Shown in pieces: positions 26,207 to 34,257 of a DNA stretch of 56,778 bases. The translations under genes and the position numbers were made by a program. Numbering within the stretch: the stretch's first letter is position 1; every line of letters begins with the position of its first letter. The notes beneath the pieces were generated by a model. The model was not told the DNA's origin, did not search any database, and was given only the letters and a program-made list of their open reading frames with translations. Origin of the DNA: Thermus tengchongensis (GTDB taxonomy: Bacteria > Deinococcota > Deinococci > Deinococcales > Thermaceae); NCBI RefSeq assembly GCF_021462405.1, contig NZ_JAKEDU010000011.1, positions 1 to 56,778 on the forward strand, in the 5' to 3' direction.

Positions 26207-26226
26207 CCCCGCTCTTCAGAGCGGGG
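26207..26226. repeat. Right-end hairpin of the TnpB element
   Basis: Perfect eight-pair stem CCCCGCTC/GAGCGGGG with loop TTCA, 12 bases beyond the tnpB stop. In this family the 3' end of tnpB and this end encode the guide (omega) RNA. Confidence 0.65.
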
Positions 26227-26237
26227 CTTCTCGGTTC

Positions 26238-27368
26238 TCATGGAACGGCCCTCGCCGTATCCATCCCCGAAGGCTCCGCCCGAGCCCTGGCCAGGATGTT
26301 CTGTGCGGCGGCCACGTCCCGATACAGGGGAGTCCCACAGGCGGAACAGGTATACTCCCTGACCCACAGGGGCCTCTTCTCCCGGTGGCCGCACACCGGG
26401 CAGTCCTGGCTCGTATACTTGGGGTCTACCCCCACCACCCGCCTACCAGCCTCTTCCGCTTTGTAGGCGAGGATAGAGAGAAACTGTGCCCAGCCCGCAT
26501 CCAGCACCCCCTTGGCGGTGTGGCTTCGGGCCAGGCCGAGAACATTCAGATCCTCGTGAACAATGACGCCATATCGGTTGACCAGCCCCCTGGCCACCTT
26601 GTGGTGGAAGTCCTTGCGCTGGTTGGCGATCTTGCGGTGAAGCTTGGCCAGTTCCCTCTTCACCCTCTTCCAGCGGGAACTGCCTTTCTTTTTCCTGGAG
26701 AGCTCCCTTTGCTTCCGGGCAAGCTTCACCTGGGCCTTCTGGTAGTGCCTGGGTGCCTCCACCATCTCGCCCTCGGAGGTCACCAGGAAGTGGGGGTTGG
26801 TGCCCAGGTCTATCCCCACAGCCCGGTCGTTGGGGGGAAGGGGTTTGGGGTCCACCTCGCAGACAAAGACGATGTACCAATGTTCCCCTTCCCGCTTGAC
26901 CGTGGCGGTCTTGAGCTTGCCTTCCAGCAGGCGGTGGAGTTTCACCTTCACCGAGCCGATGCCGTGAATGAACACCCGCTTCCCGCCCTCCTGCACCTTG
27001 ACCCCAGTACTCCCGGCCTGGGGGAAGGTAAAGCTGTCGTAGCGATTCCTCCCCTTGAAGCGGGGATAGCCCGGCTTCTGTCCCTGTTTTACCCGCCGGA
27101 AGAACCCCTGGAAGGCCCTGTCTACCCGCTGGATCACCTCCTGGAGAACCTGGGAGTGGATGCCTTTGTACTCCGGCAGGTCCCTGCGGATCACGGGAAG
27201 ATGGCGCTTCTGCTCGTAGAAGCCCACCGCCTTGCCCGCCTTGCGGTAGGCATCCCTGCGTTCCTGCAGGGCGGCGTTGTAGAGCTGGCGGCAAAGCTCC
27301 AGGGTGCGCTCCAGGTCGCGGGCCTGGGGTTTGGTGGGGTAGAGGCGGTACTTGAAAGCCTTACGCAT
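26238..27368 (-). CDS. tnpB: TnpB RNA-guided nuclease of an IS200/IS605-like element
   Basis: 376 residues. The RuvC-type catalytic residues are all present: Asp187 in GIDLG, Glu272 in HEDLN, and Asp351 in YRDVAAAQN. The zinc finger has CPVC (323-326) and CSAC (341-344). TnpB cuts DNA next to a short adjacent motif under guidance of an RNA made from the element's right end. The start MRKAFKYRLYP is typical; the open frame extends 36 codons upstream without family similarity. Intact catalytic residues suggest it is still active. Confidence 0.88.
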   Translation of the reverse strand: MRKAFKYRLYPTKPQARDLERTLELCRQLYNAALQERRDAYRKAGKAVGFYEQKRHLPVIRRDLPEYKGIHSQVLQEVIQRVDRAFQGFFRRVKQGQKPGYPRFKGRNRYDSFTFPQAGSTGVKVQEGGKRVFIHGIGSVKVKLHRLLEGKLKTATVKREGEHWYIVFVCEVDPKPLPPNDRAVGIDLGTNPHFLVTSEGEMVEAPRHYQKAQVKLARKQRELSRKKKGSSRWKRVKRELAKLHRKIANQRKDFHHKVARGLVNRYGVIVHEDLNVLGLARSHTAKGVLDAGWAQFLSILAYKAEEAGRRVVGVDPKYTSQDCPVCGHREKRPLWVREYTCSACGTPLYRDVAAAQNILARARAEPSGMDTARAVP

Positions 27369-27445
27369 TCTCGGCGCCATCCCCGTAAGCTGTGCGTTCT
27401 TCAGGCACGTGTATATGCTAGCGCATCCGCAGCCCGCTATGCTAT

Positions 27446-27500
27446 GTCCGCCTCCGGCGGACGTGGGGGAGTCCATGTATCCCCGGTTTGAAAACCGGGG
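27446..27500. repeat. Left-end hairpins of the TnpB element
   Basis: Two perfect hairpins: GTCCGCC/GGCGGAC (27446-27452, 27456-27462) and CCCCGGTTT/AAACCGGGG (27481-27489, 27492-27500). They mark the left end, upstream of tnpB. Confidence 0.6.
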
Positions 27501-27530
27501 GATTATAGCCCCCCCACGCCCCTCTTTTCT

Positions 27531-28070
27531 CTAGGCCCCCAGGTGCCGGAAGAAGGCCTCCCGGGAAATGGCCCCCACCACCTCCTCCCCCTTGACCACC
27601 AGGACCAAGGGTTGCCGCAGGAAGAGGGGGGAAAGCTCGCTTACCGCCACTTCCGCCTCCACGCTGGGCACCTCCTCCAGGGGCAGGATGTGGTCAGCGA
27701 GGCCCAAAAGGCCCACCGGGCGCCCATCCTGCACCAAGAGGGCCACCCCCCGGCCCTCGTAGGCCTCGAGGGCCTCCACCTGGGGCAGGGGCTTGGCCAG
27801 GCGGCGGGCCGGGGTGGGCCAGAAAAGGCCAGCGGTGAGCAGGGTGGTGCAGGGCACCCGCACCGCCCGCTTGGCCACGTAGAGGGCGAAGGTGAAGAAG
27901 AGGAGGAAGCCCAGCCCCTCGAGAAGCCCGAAAAAGTTGAAGCTTCCCCACCCCAGGCGGCCGCTGCCCCCCAGGAGGGCGTGCAGGAGGTAGGAGAAGA
28001 GAAGGCCCAGCACCAAGGCGGCCAGGTAGGCGAAAAGCCCAGCCAGGCGGAGCTCCTTCACCGTGCGCAT
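27531..28070 (-). CDS. Small membrane protein with a C-terminal CBS-like domain
   Basis: 179 residues. Residues 10-70 contain two hydrophobic helices; residues 75-179 look like a CBS-type regulatory region (VALLVQDGRPVGLLGLADHIL and LVLVVKGEEVVGAISREAFF are the paired beta-alpha units). It resembles the C-terminal half of site-2 protease-like membrane proteins but lacks the metal-binding HExxH. Function unknown. It begins 4 bases after the upstream nucleotidyltransferase gene stops. Confidence 0.6.
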   Translation of the reverse strand: MRTVKELRLAGLFAYLAALVLGLLFSYLLHALLGGSGRLGWGSFNFFGLLEGLGFLLFFTFALYVAKRAVRVPCTTLLTAGLFWPTPARRLAKPLPQVEALEAYEGRGVALLVQDGRPVGLLGLADHILPLEEVPSVEAEVAVSELSPLFLRQPLVLVVKGEEVVGAISREAFFRHLGA

Positions 28071-28074
28071 GGGC

Positions 28075-28767
28075 TTAGCTTACCAGTTCCTCTTCCCGGT
28101 CCACGTCCACCCCCACCTCGGGATAGGGGGTGATGAGGGCCCGGGCCTCCACCCCCAGGATCCTCTGCGCCCGCGCCTCCAGCTCGGGGAGGGAAAGCCG
28201 CCCCATGAGGAGCTTAAGGAGGATGTCCAGGCCGATGAGCCGGGCCAGGGCCAGGGGCTTTTTCCGCAGGGCCACCACCTTTTGCGCCAGGGGCAGGGCC
28301 TGGTAGAAAAGCCCCTTGTCCAGAAGCACCAGGTTCCCGCCGGTGAAAACCCCCTCCCGCAGGCGGGCGTAGGTGCGCCGGGTGTGGGGAAAGCGGGCCT
28401 CCACCCTTTCCTTGGGCACGATGGGGTAGACGAGGGCGGCCTGTGGGGCGTTTTCCAGCACAAAGCGCACCGCCTCCGGGGTGAGGTGGGGGAGGTCGGC
28501 GGTGGCCACCAGGACCCGGCCTTCCACGTGGGCCAAGGCGGCCTCCAGGTTCCCCAGCAGGCTTCCCGTGTCGGGGAGGGTGAGGCGGGGCGGGGGGGAA
28601 AGCCCGGGGTTCTCCCCCACGTAGATGGCGGAAAGCCCCGCCTCCTCGAGGGCAGAGAGCACCCACGCCGCCAAAGGCCTTCCTCGGTAGGGCACCAGGG
28701 CCTTGCTCCGCACCCCGTACTTCCCCGCCCAAGCCTCCTCGCCGCCTCCTAGGACGATGGCCTCCAC
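28075..28767 (-). CDS. MobA-like nucleotidyltransferase
   Basis: 230 residues, sugar-nucleotide-transferase fold: EAIVLGGGEEAWAGKYGVRSKALVPYRGRPL at the N-terminus is the NTP-binding loop with its Lys, and VATADLPHLTP carries the metal-binding aspartate. The family includes MobA and CofC-type enzymes that transfer a nucleotide to a phosphate. The acceptor is not known. GTG start six bases after TAGCAT (plus-strand 28774-28779). Confidence 0.72.
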   Translation of the reverse strand: MEAIVLGGGEEAWAGKYGVRSKALVPYRGRPLAAWVLSALEEAGLSAIYVGENPGLSPPPRLTLPDTGSLLGNLEAALAHVEGRVLVATADLPHLTPEAVRFVLENAPQAALVYPIVPKERVEARFPHTRRTYARLREGVFTGGNLVLLDKGLFYQALPLAQKVVALRKKPLALARLIGLDILLKLLMGRLSLPELEARAQRILGVEARALITPYPEVGVDVDREEELVS

Positions 28768-28773
28768 CCCCCC

Positions 28774-28783
28774 ATGCTACCGT
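28774..28783. promoter_or_regulatory. Overlapping divergent -10 boxes, nucleotidyltransferase and DUF1648 gene
   Basis: Minus-strand TAGCAT (28774-28779) and plus-strand TACCGT (28778-28783) share two base pairs. Each ends six bases before a start codon (GTG 28767; ATG 28790). Confidence 0.55.
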
Positions 28784-28789
28784 GAGGAC

Positions 28790-29431
28790 ATGGGAAAGTG
28801 GCTTGCCCCTTTGGGCCTCTTCCTCACCTGGGCCCTTACCCTCTGGGCCTATTTCCAGCTCCCCGAGAGGATCCCCGCCCACTGGAACGCCCAAGGGGAG
28901 GTAACCCGGTACGGGAGCCGCCTCGAGGTCTTCCTCCTCCCCCTCGTGCTCACCCTCCTCCTCTACCCCCTCCTGGCCCTGGCCCCCCGGCTGGACCCCA
29001 AGCTCCGGAGCCAGGCTCCCCCGGTCTGGCCCTGGCTTCTGGCAGCGGTGGTCTGGACCTTCGCCCTTATCCAAGGAGCCTTCCTCTACGCCGCCTGGAG
29101 CCACGCCCAGGGCCGCCCCTTCCCCGGGGAGCGGGCCATCCTGGGGGCGGTGGGCCTGGTCTTCCTGGTCCTGGGCCTCCTCCTTCCCCGCCTGCCCCCC
29201 AACCACCTGGCCGGGGTGCGCACCCCCTGGACCCTGGAAAGCCCAAAGGTGTGGCGGGAGGTCCACCGCCGGGCAGGGTGGATCTTCGCCCTCCTGGGCC
29301 TTTTGGCCTGGGGGGCCGCCCTTCTAGGGGGAGGCTGGCTTTGGGTGTGGTTGGCCGCCCTGCTGGCCGTGGGGGTGCACCTGGTCCTCTTCTCCTACCT
29401 GGCCTGGCGGAAAGGGGCCCAGGGGGAATGA
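28790..29431 (+). CDS. DUF1648/SdpI-family membrane protein
   Basis: 213 residues, about six transmembrane helices. The N-terminal LPERIPAHWNAQGEV is the DUF1648 signature, and the C-terminal half has the SdpI motifs PPNHLAGVRTPWTLESPKVW. SdpI of Bacillus is an immunity protein and signal receptor, but most homologues have unknown roles. The start is six bases after TACCGT. Confidence 0.8.
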   Translation: MGKWLAPLGLFLTWALTLWAYFQLPERIPAHWNAQGEVTRYGSRLEVFLLPLVLTLLLYPLLALAPRLDPKLRSQAPPVWPWLLAAVVWTFALIQGAFLYAAWSHAQGRPFPGERAILGAVGLVFLVLGLLLPRLPPNHLAGVRTPWTLESPKVWREVHRRAGWIFALLGLLAWGAALLGGGWLWVWLAALLAVGVHLVLFSYLAWRKGAQGE

Positions 29432-29462
29432 CCCCCCAGGGCCCCTACCCTGCCCCCTGGCC

Positions 29463-31079
29463 CTATAGGGGCCTGAGGGTAAGCCGCAGCACCTGATTGC
29501 CCGTAACGCGGATCTCCTGCACCAGGGTGCGGTAGCCGGGGGCCACCAGGGTGAGCTCGTGGTCGCCGAAGGGGGCCTCGAGGCGCAGGTAGCCTCCCCG
29601 GGCCAGGCCCACCTCCTCCCCGTTCAGGAAGACCCGGGCCTCGGCGTTCAGGTAAAGCTCCAGCACCGCCCGCACCGGCACCAGCTCCACGAAAAGCCGG
29701 AGGGTCTCGGCGGGGCGCACCTCCACCTGGGCCCGGTACTCCGCGTACCCGGGGGCCAGGACCCGCACCTCGTGCAGGCCCGCCTCGAGGGTCACCCTTA
29801 GGGGAGCGCGGCCCGCCAGGCGCCCATCCACGTAGACCTCGGCCCCTTCGGGCCTGGCCTCCAGGAAGAGCTCCCCGGTGCGGATGGGCCTAAGGCTGGC
29901 GGAAAGCCTGGTCTCCCGCCCCCGCTCCACCCGCACCGTGGCCTGGTAGGGCTCGTAGCCCGGGGCGCGGAGCTCCACCCGGTACGTCCCCTCATCCAGG
30001 ACCAGGCGCAAGGGGGTGCGGCCCCGGAAGGCGCCGTTCACGTAGGCCTCAGCCCCCGTGGGGCTGGACTCCAGAAGAAGGGTGCCGGTGCGAGGGATGG
30101 GGTTCAGGCGCACGTCCAGCCTCGTGGTCTCCCCCCGGCGCACCTGCACCGTGGCCCGGTAGGTTTCGTAGCCGGAAAGCCTAAGCTCCACCGCATACCG
30201 CCCCTCGGGCAGGCTTAAGGAAAGGGGCGTACGGCCCCTGAGGGCCCCCTCCACGTACACCTCGGCCCCAGAAGGGCTGGAGGTAACGGCCAGGGTCCCT
30301 TGCCTGCGCTCCGGCACCAGCTGGGCGAAGACCTGCACCCGTTCCCCGGGCCTGGGGTTCACCGTGACCCGGTAGGGCTGGTAGCCGGAAAGCCTAAGCT
30401 CCACCTCGTGCCGCCCAGGGTTCACCGACAGGCTAACCGGGGTGCGCCCGGAAAGCCGCCCATCCAGGTAGACCTCCGCCCCCTGGGGCCTCGAGTCCAC
30501 CGCCAGGGTGGCCGTGGCGGGGGTGGAGGGTGGAGCTGTCACCCGGCCCACGAAGTAGCGGGCCACGTCCGTGACCCAGTCCCTAGGGGGCAGGGGCTCA
30601 ATCACGATGGAAAGGGCCCGGGCCAAACCCTCCGCCCCCTGGACCCGGACCCGGCTTCCCTCCACGTCCAGGATCTCCCCCAGGGAAAGGGGGCGCCGGC
30701 TCGCCACCGCCAGGATGCGGTCCTCACCCTCGGGACCGGTCACGGTGTAGCGGTAGCGGGCCCCTTCCGGGGGGAAGCGCCGGGTTTCCCCAGCCCGGAG
30801 GAAGTTCTCCCGCTCAAAGGCGTTGGGGAGGATGGGGTCGATACGTCCATCGGCGTTGATGTTGAAGAGGTAGACGTAGGCATCCCGGTTCACGTTCACG
30901 TAGATGTAGATGGGCTCCCCCACCTGGTACACCGCATTCCCCCGCTTCGCTGGGTCCTTGTCCACCCAGACCTTCACCACGAGGTCGGTGGGCACCGGGT
31001 TCACGAGGATGCCCTGGGGACTGATCTGCTGCGCCAGGGCCACACCCAGGCCCAACGCCGCCAAAAGAAGCTTCCGCAT
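29463..31079 (-). CDS. Exported protein with DUF4384-like domain and five PEGA repeats
   Basis: 538 residues. Signal peptide (residues 1-16), then a DUF4384-like beta domain (about residues 25-150: YIYVNVNRDAYVYLFNINADGRIDPILPN), then PEGA repeats of about 68 residues. Four are regular (each with GAEVYVDG-like start, GRTPL, and GYEPYRATV end); the fifth is degenerate. PEGA domains are beta-sandwiches found in surface-associated proteins; this one probably sits in the periplasm or at the S-layer. The start MRKLLLAALG has a GGAGGTGAGG ribosome site. Confidence 0.82.
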   Translation of the reverse strand: MRKLLLAALGLGVALAQQISPQGILVNPVPTDLVVKVWVDKDPAKRGNAVYQVGEPIYIYVNVNRDAYVYLFNINADGRIDPILPNAFERENFLRAGETRRFPPEGARYRYTVTGPEGEDRILAVASRRPLSLGEILDVEGSRVRVQGAEGLARALSIVIEPLPPRDWVTDVARYFVGRVTAPPSTPATATLAVDSRPQGAEVYLDGRLSGRTPVSLSVNPGRHEVELRLSGYQPYRVTVNPRPGERVQVFAQLVPERRQGTLAVTSSPSGAEVYVEGALRGRTPLSLSLPEGRYAVELRLSGYETYRATVQVRRGETTRLDVRLNPIPRTGTLLLESSPTGAEAYVNGAFRGRTPLRLVLDEGTYRVELRAPGYEPYQATVRVERGRETRLSASLRPIRTGELFLEARPEGAEVYVDGRLAGRAPLRVTLEAGLHEVRVLAPGYAEYRAQVEVRPAETLRLFVELVPVRAVLELYLNAEARVFLNGEEVGLARGGYLRLEAPFGDHELTLVAPGYRTLVQEIRVTGNQVLRLTLRPL

Positions 31080-31093
31080 AGGCCTCACCTCCA

Positions 31094-31130
31094 CCCTCAG
31101 GCTAAAGCTTCCCTGTGAAAATCCTGAGGG
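31094..31130. promoter_or_regulatory. Inverted repeat in the PEGA gene upstream region
   Basis: CCCTCAGG (31094-31101) and CCTGAGGG (31123-31130), eight bases each, spaced by 21 bp, about 15 bases before the start codon. Could be an operator or a leader hairpin. Confidence 0.35.
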
Positions 31131-31149
31131 AAAAGGGGCAAGGCCCCTT
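31131..31149 (-). terminator. Terminator after accA
   Basis: Stem 31133-31139 with 31143-31149 (seven pairs), three-base loop, then TTTT on the minus strand. It overlaps the accA stop codon. Confidence 0.6.
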
Positions 31150-32098
31150 AAGACTCCGCGTAGGCCCCCAAGGCGCGGAAGCGGCGGTAACGGTCCTGGT
31201 AAAGCTCCTCCGGGGAAAGCCCTTTGAGCTCCTCGAGGGTCTTGAGAAGGGCTTCCTTGATGTTCTGGATGGCCCTAAGGGGGTCCTTGTGGGCCCCGCC
31301 CTCGGGCTCGGGGATGATGGCGTCCACCACCTTCTGGGCCAGGAGGTCCCTTGCGGTGAGCTTCAAGGCCTCGGCGGCCTTGGGGGCCTCCTTGGCGTCC
31401 CGCCAGAGGATGGCGGCGCAGGACTCGGGGCTGATCACCGAGTACCAGGCGTTCTCCAGGATGAGGACCCGGTTGGCCACCCCGATGGCCAGGGCCCCCC
31501 CGCTGCCCCCCTCCCCCAGGATGAGGGCGATGGCGGGCACCTTAAGGCGGCTCATCCGCTGGATGCTCTGGGCGATGACCCAGGCCTGGCCCCGCTCCTC
31601 CGCGGAAACCCCCGGGTAGGCCCCCGGCGTGTCAATGAAGGAGAGGAAAGGATAACCGAACCGGTCCGCCAGGTCCATGAGGCGCATGGCCTTGCGGTAG
31701 CCCTCGGGATGGGGCATGCCGAAGTTGCGGTAGAGGTTTTCCTTGGTGTCCCGCCCCTTCTGGTGGCCCACCACCACCACCTTCTGGCCCTCCAAATAGG
31801 CGAGCCCCCCCACGATGGCGGGATCGTCGGCGAAGGCCCGGTCCCCGTGGAGCTCTAAAAAGTCCTGGAAGGCCTTCTCCAGGACGTCTAAGGTGGTGGG
31901 CCGTCCAGGGGCACGGGCCAGTTGTACCCTCTGCCAGGCGGTGAGGTTGCCGTAGATCTCCTGCTTGAGCCGGGCCAGGCGCTCTTCCAGGAGGCGGATC
32001 TCCGCCTCGAGGTCCACCCCCGTGGACCGGGCGGTCTCCTTGAGCTCGGCAATGCGTTTTTCCAGCTCCAGGATGGGCTTTTCAAACTCCAACGGCAT
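31148..32098 (-). CDS. accA: Acetyl-CoA carboxylase carboxyltransferase subunit alpha
   Basis: 316 residues, usual length. N-terminal helical region, then crotonase-type core with [41 protein letters not shown] and [11 protein letters not shown]. Together with AccD it transfers the carboxyl group from biotin-carrier protein to acetyl-CoA, the first step of fatty-acid synthesis. It overlaps accD by 17 bases. Biotin carboxylase and carrier genes are not here. Confidence 0.94.
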   Translation of the reverse strand: MPLEFEKPILELEKRIAELKETARSTGVDLEAEIRLLEERLARLKQEIYGNLTAWQRVQLARAPGRPTTLDVLEKAFQDFLELHGDRAFADDPAIVGGLAYLEGQKVVVVGHQKGRDTKENLYRNFGMPHPEGYRKAMRLMDLADRFGYPFLSFIDTPGAYPGVSAEERGQAWVIAQSIQRMSRLKVPAIALILGEGGSGGALAIGVANRVLILENAWYSVISPESCAAILWRDAKEAPKAAEALKLTARDLLAQKVVDAIIPEPEGGAHKDPLRAIQNIKEALLKTLEELKGLSPEELYQDRYRRFRALGAYAES

Positions 32099-32939
32099 AG
32101 GGAACTCCAGGGTGCAGATGACGAAGGGCCCGGACCAGCTCGCCCTTGAGCTTCCTGCGGTCGGTAACCCGGTCCACCATGCCGTGCTTCAGCAAAAACT
32201 CCGCGCGCTGGAAGCCCTCGGGAAGCTCCTGGCGGATGGTCTGGCGGATGACCCGGGGCCCGGCGAAGCCGATGAGGGCCCCCGGCTCGGCGAAGATCAC
32301 GTCGGCCAGGGCGGCGAAGCTGGCGGTAACCCCCCCAGTGGTGGGGTCGGTGAGGATGGAAACGTAGGGAAGGCGCTTTGCCCAAAGGCGGTCCAGGCTC
32401 ATCACCGTCTTGGCCATCTGCATGAGGGAAAGGGCCGCCTCCTGCATCCTGGCCCCGCCCGAGGCCGCCACGATCACCAAGGCCCTTCCCTCCGCCGCCG
32501 CCCGCTCCGCCCCCCGGGCGATCTCCTCCCCCACCACGCTCCCCATGGAACCCCCGGCGAAGGCGTAGTCCATGACCAGCAGGACCGCCGGCACCCCGCC
32601 GATGGTGCAGGTGCCCCCCAGGATGGCGTCCTGGCGGCCGGTCTCCTCCTGGTAGGCCTTGAGCCTTTCCGCATAGGGCTTGGTGTCCACGAAGCCCAAG
32701 GGGTCCAGGGGTTTAAGCCCCGTGGTCTCTTGGAAGGTGCCGGCATCGGCCAGCATCTCCACCCTTTCGGAAGCAGGCATGCGGTGGTGGTGGCCGCACC
32801 TGGGGCAGACGTAGAGGTTTTCCCGGAACTCCTTTTTATAAAGCTGGACCCCGCAGGCCTCGCACTTGGTCCAGAGCTCGGGGACGTCCCGGTTTACCCC
32901 ACTGGGCCTTTTTCTTCGGAAAAGCCGCTCCAGGGCCAC
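32082..32939 (-). CDS. accD: Acetyl-CoA carboxylase carboxyltransferase subunit beta
   Basis: 285 residues with the N-terminal zinc ribbon (Cys26, 29, 45, 48) and the crotonase core [19 protein letters not shown] and GFAGPRVI. Partner of AccA. It lies in an operon with M23 peptidase and bactofilin genes upstream, two bases after bactofilin. Confidence 0.94.
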   Translation of the reverse strand: MALERLFRRKRPSGVNRDVPELWTKCEACGVQLYKKEFRENLYVCPRCGHHHRMPASERVEMLADAGTFQETTGLKPLDPLGFVDTKPYAERLKAYQEETGRQDAILGGTCTIGGVPAVLLVMDYAFAGGSMGSVVGEEIARGAERAAAEGRALVIVAASGGARMQEAALSLMQMAKTVMSLDRLWAKRLPYVSILTDPTTGGVTASFAALADVIFAEPGALIGFAGPRVIRQTIRQELPEGFQRAEFLLKHGMVDRVTDRRKLKGELVRALRHLHPGVPYAVGV

Positions 32940-32941
32940 GC

Positions 32942-33316
32942 CTATGCCTCCTTGGGAGCCTCGAGGGCCTTGGTCTCCCCCGCCAGGCTCTGGCCGATGA
33001 AGACCGCCCCTGCCTCCACGTCCAGGGCCTGGGCCCGCACGGTGCCGGTGAAGCGGGCCGTCTTGGAGAGGCTCACCTTCTGGGCCACCAGGTCCGCCTT
33101 CACCTCCCCGTGGATCTGGACGCTCCCTGCCTCCACCCTTTCCCCTTCCACCCGGCCCGTGCGGCCCACCTCCAGCTCCCCTTCCACGTAAACCGAGCCC
33201 TTCACCAGGCCATCGATGCGCACCTGGCCCTTGGCCCTCAGGTCCCCCAGGACCTCGGTGTCGGGCCCCAGGTAGGTGAGGGTCCCCGCCTGCCTTCTCC
33301 CCAGCATCCGCCCCAT
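32942..33316 (-). CDS. Bactofilin
   Basis: 124 residues, a single bactofilin beta-helix of repeated short strands ([29 protein letters not shown], and so on) with short tails. Bactofilins polymerise without nucleotide into membrane-associated filaments; the Thermus homologue is a structural model. It lies next to an M23 peptidase gene, a pairing seen in several phyla where the filament positions the wall hydrolase. Confidence 0.9.
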   Translation of the reverse strand: MGRMLGRRQAGTLTYLGPDTEVLGDLRAKGQVRIDGLVKGSVYVEGELEVGRTGRVEGERVEAGSVQIHGEVKADLVAQKVSLSKTARFTGTVRAQALDVEAGAVFIGQSLAGETKALEAPKEA

Positions 33317-33317
33317 T

Positions 33318-34232
33318 TTAACGGGAGGCCCAAAGGGGGTCTAGGTAGGGCCTCGGGTCCACAGGGGCACCGTAGCGGTAGACGCCATAGTGGAGATGGG
33401 GGCCGGTGGAGCGGCCCGTGGAGCCCACGTAGCCCAGGACCTGCCCCCGCTCCACCCTCTGCCCGGGGCGCACCGCCAGGCGGGAGAGGTGGCCGTAGAG
33501 GGTCTGGTACCCTTCCGCATGGTCCAGGAGGACCGCCAGGCCGTAGGCCCCCATCCACCCCGTGCGGGCCACCACCCCGCTCCCCGTGGCGTAGACGGGG
33601 GCCCCGTAGGGCGCGGCGAAGTCCAGGCCGTCGTGGAACTCGTACCCCGGGCCGAAGGGGTTTTTCCGCATGCCGAAGAAGGAGGTGATCCCCTCATACC
33701 CCCTCAGGGGCAGGCCCCGGGGCAGGCTTTGCTCCACCTCCAAGGTCCGCTCCAGGGCGGGGGCCACCTCCTTAAGCTGGCGCTGCAGGTCCAAAACCCC
33801 CGCCCGCACCTCCCCCCAGAGGGCCAGGGCCTCCTCCGGGGAGGAAGCCCCTCCCTTCCCGCCCTCCTGGTAGCGCACAGGAAGGACATTTAGGGGGGGA
33901 AGCCCCGCCCGGCGGCGGAGCTCTTCGATGGCCTTCTTGAGGGCCTCCAGCTCCTTTTGGGTGCGCCTGGCCTCCTCGGTGAGGGCGCCGTTTTTGGCCC
34001 TCTCCGCCTCGAGGGCCAGGGAAAGCCTCCGGGTCTCCTGGGAAAGGGCCTGGAGGCGAGCCTCGAGGGCCCGGGCCTCCCGGCTCCTTTGCCAAAAGTA
34101 GAGGTTGGCCCCGGTCCACAGGCCGAGGAGGGCGAGGAGGAGGAGAAGGGCCCACCCCGGCAGGGAAAGGGCGCGGCTCCCCCCGCCGCTTCGGGCCAGG
34201 AGGAGGGTATAGCGCATGGGCCGCCGCTTCAT
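33318..34232 (-). CDS. M23 family metallopeptidase with coiled coil
   Basis: 304 residues. One transmembrane anchor (about 27-47), a coiled coil (about 48-108, heptads such as LEARLQALSQETRRLSLALEAE), then a LytM/M23 domain with zinc ligands His200 and Asp204 (HDGLD) and GPHLHYG (His279, His281). It cuts peptidoglycan peptides. The ATG is seven bases after TATACT, supporting the longer start over MRYTLLL. First gene of the operon with bactofilin, accD and accA. Confidence 0.88.
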   Translation of the reverse strand: MKRRPMRYTLLLARSGGGSRALSLPGWALLLLLALLGLWTGANLYFWQRSREARALEARLQALSQETRRLSLALEAERAKNGALTEEARRTQKELEALKKAIEELRRRAGLPPLNVLPVRYQEGGKGGASSPEEALALWGEVRAGVLDLQRQLKEVAPALERTLEVEQSLPRGLPLRGYEGITSFFGMRKNPFGPGYEFHDGLDFAAPYGAPVYATGSGVVARTGWMGAYGLAVLLDHAEGYQTLYGHLSRLAVRPGQRVERGQVLGYVGSTGRSTGPHLHYGVYRYGAPVDPRPYLDPLWASR

Positions 34233-34239
34233 CCCGAGC

Positions 34240-34245
34240 AGTATA
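34240..34245 (-). promoter_or_regulatory. Leaderless -10 box of the M23-bactofilin-accDA operon
   Basis: TATACT on the minus strand, seven bases before the ATG at 34232. Confidence 0.55.
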
Positions 34246-34257
34246 CCAGGGGGGCCT

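Larger units (their letters stand above)
26195..27515 (-). mobile_element. IS200/IS605-like element with only tnpB
   Basis: A TnpB gene flanked by subterminal hairpins instead of inverted repeats, as in the IS200/IS605 family: right end stem 26207-26214/26219-26226 (loop TTCA) and left end stem 27481-27489/27492-27500, with another perfect stem 27446-27452/27456-27462. No TnpA Y1 transposase is present, so it would need one in trans. Exact ends are uncertain by some tens of bases. Confidence 0.7.

Noticed and set aside
29459..29473. Hairpin GGCCC-TATAG-GGGCC as terminator between convergent genes
   Set aside because: Only five pairs and no U tract on either strand; too weak to call.
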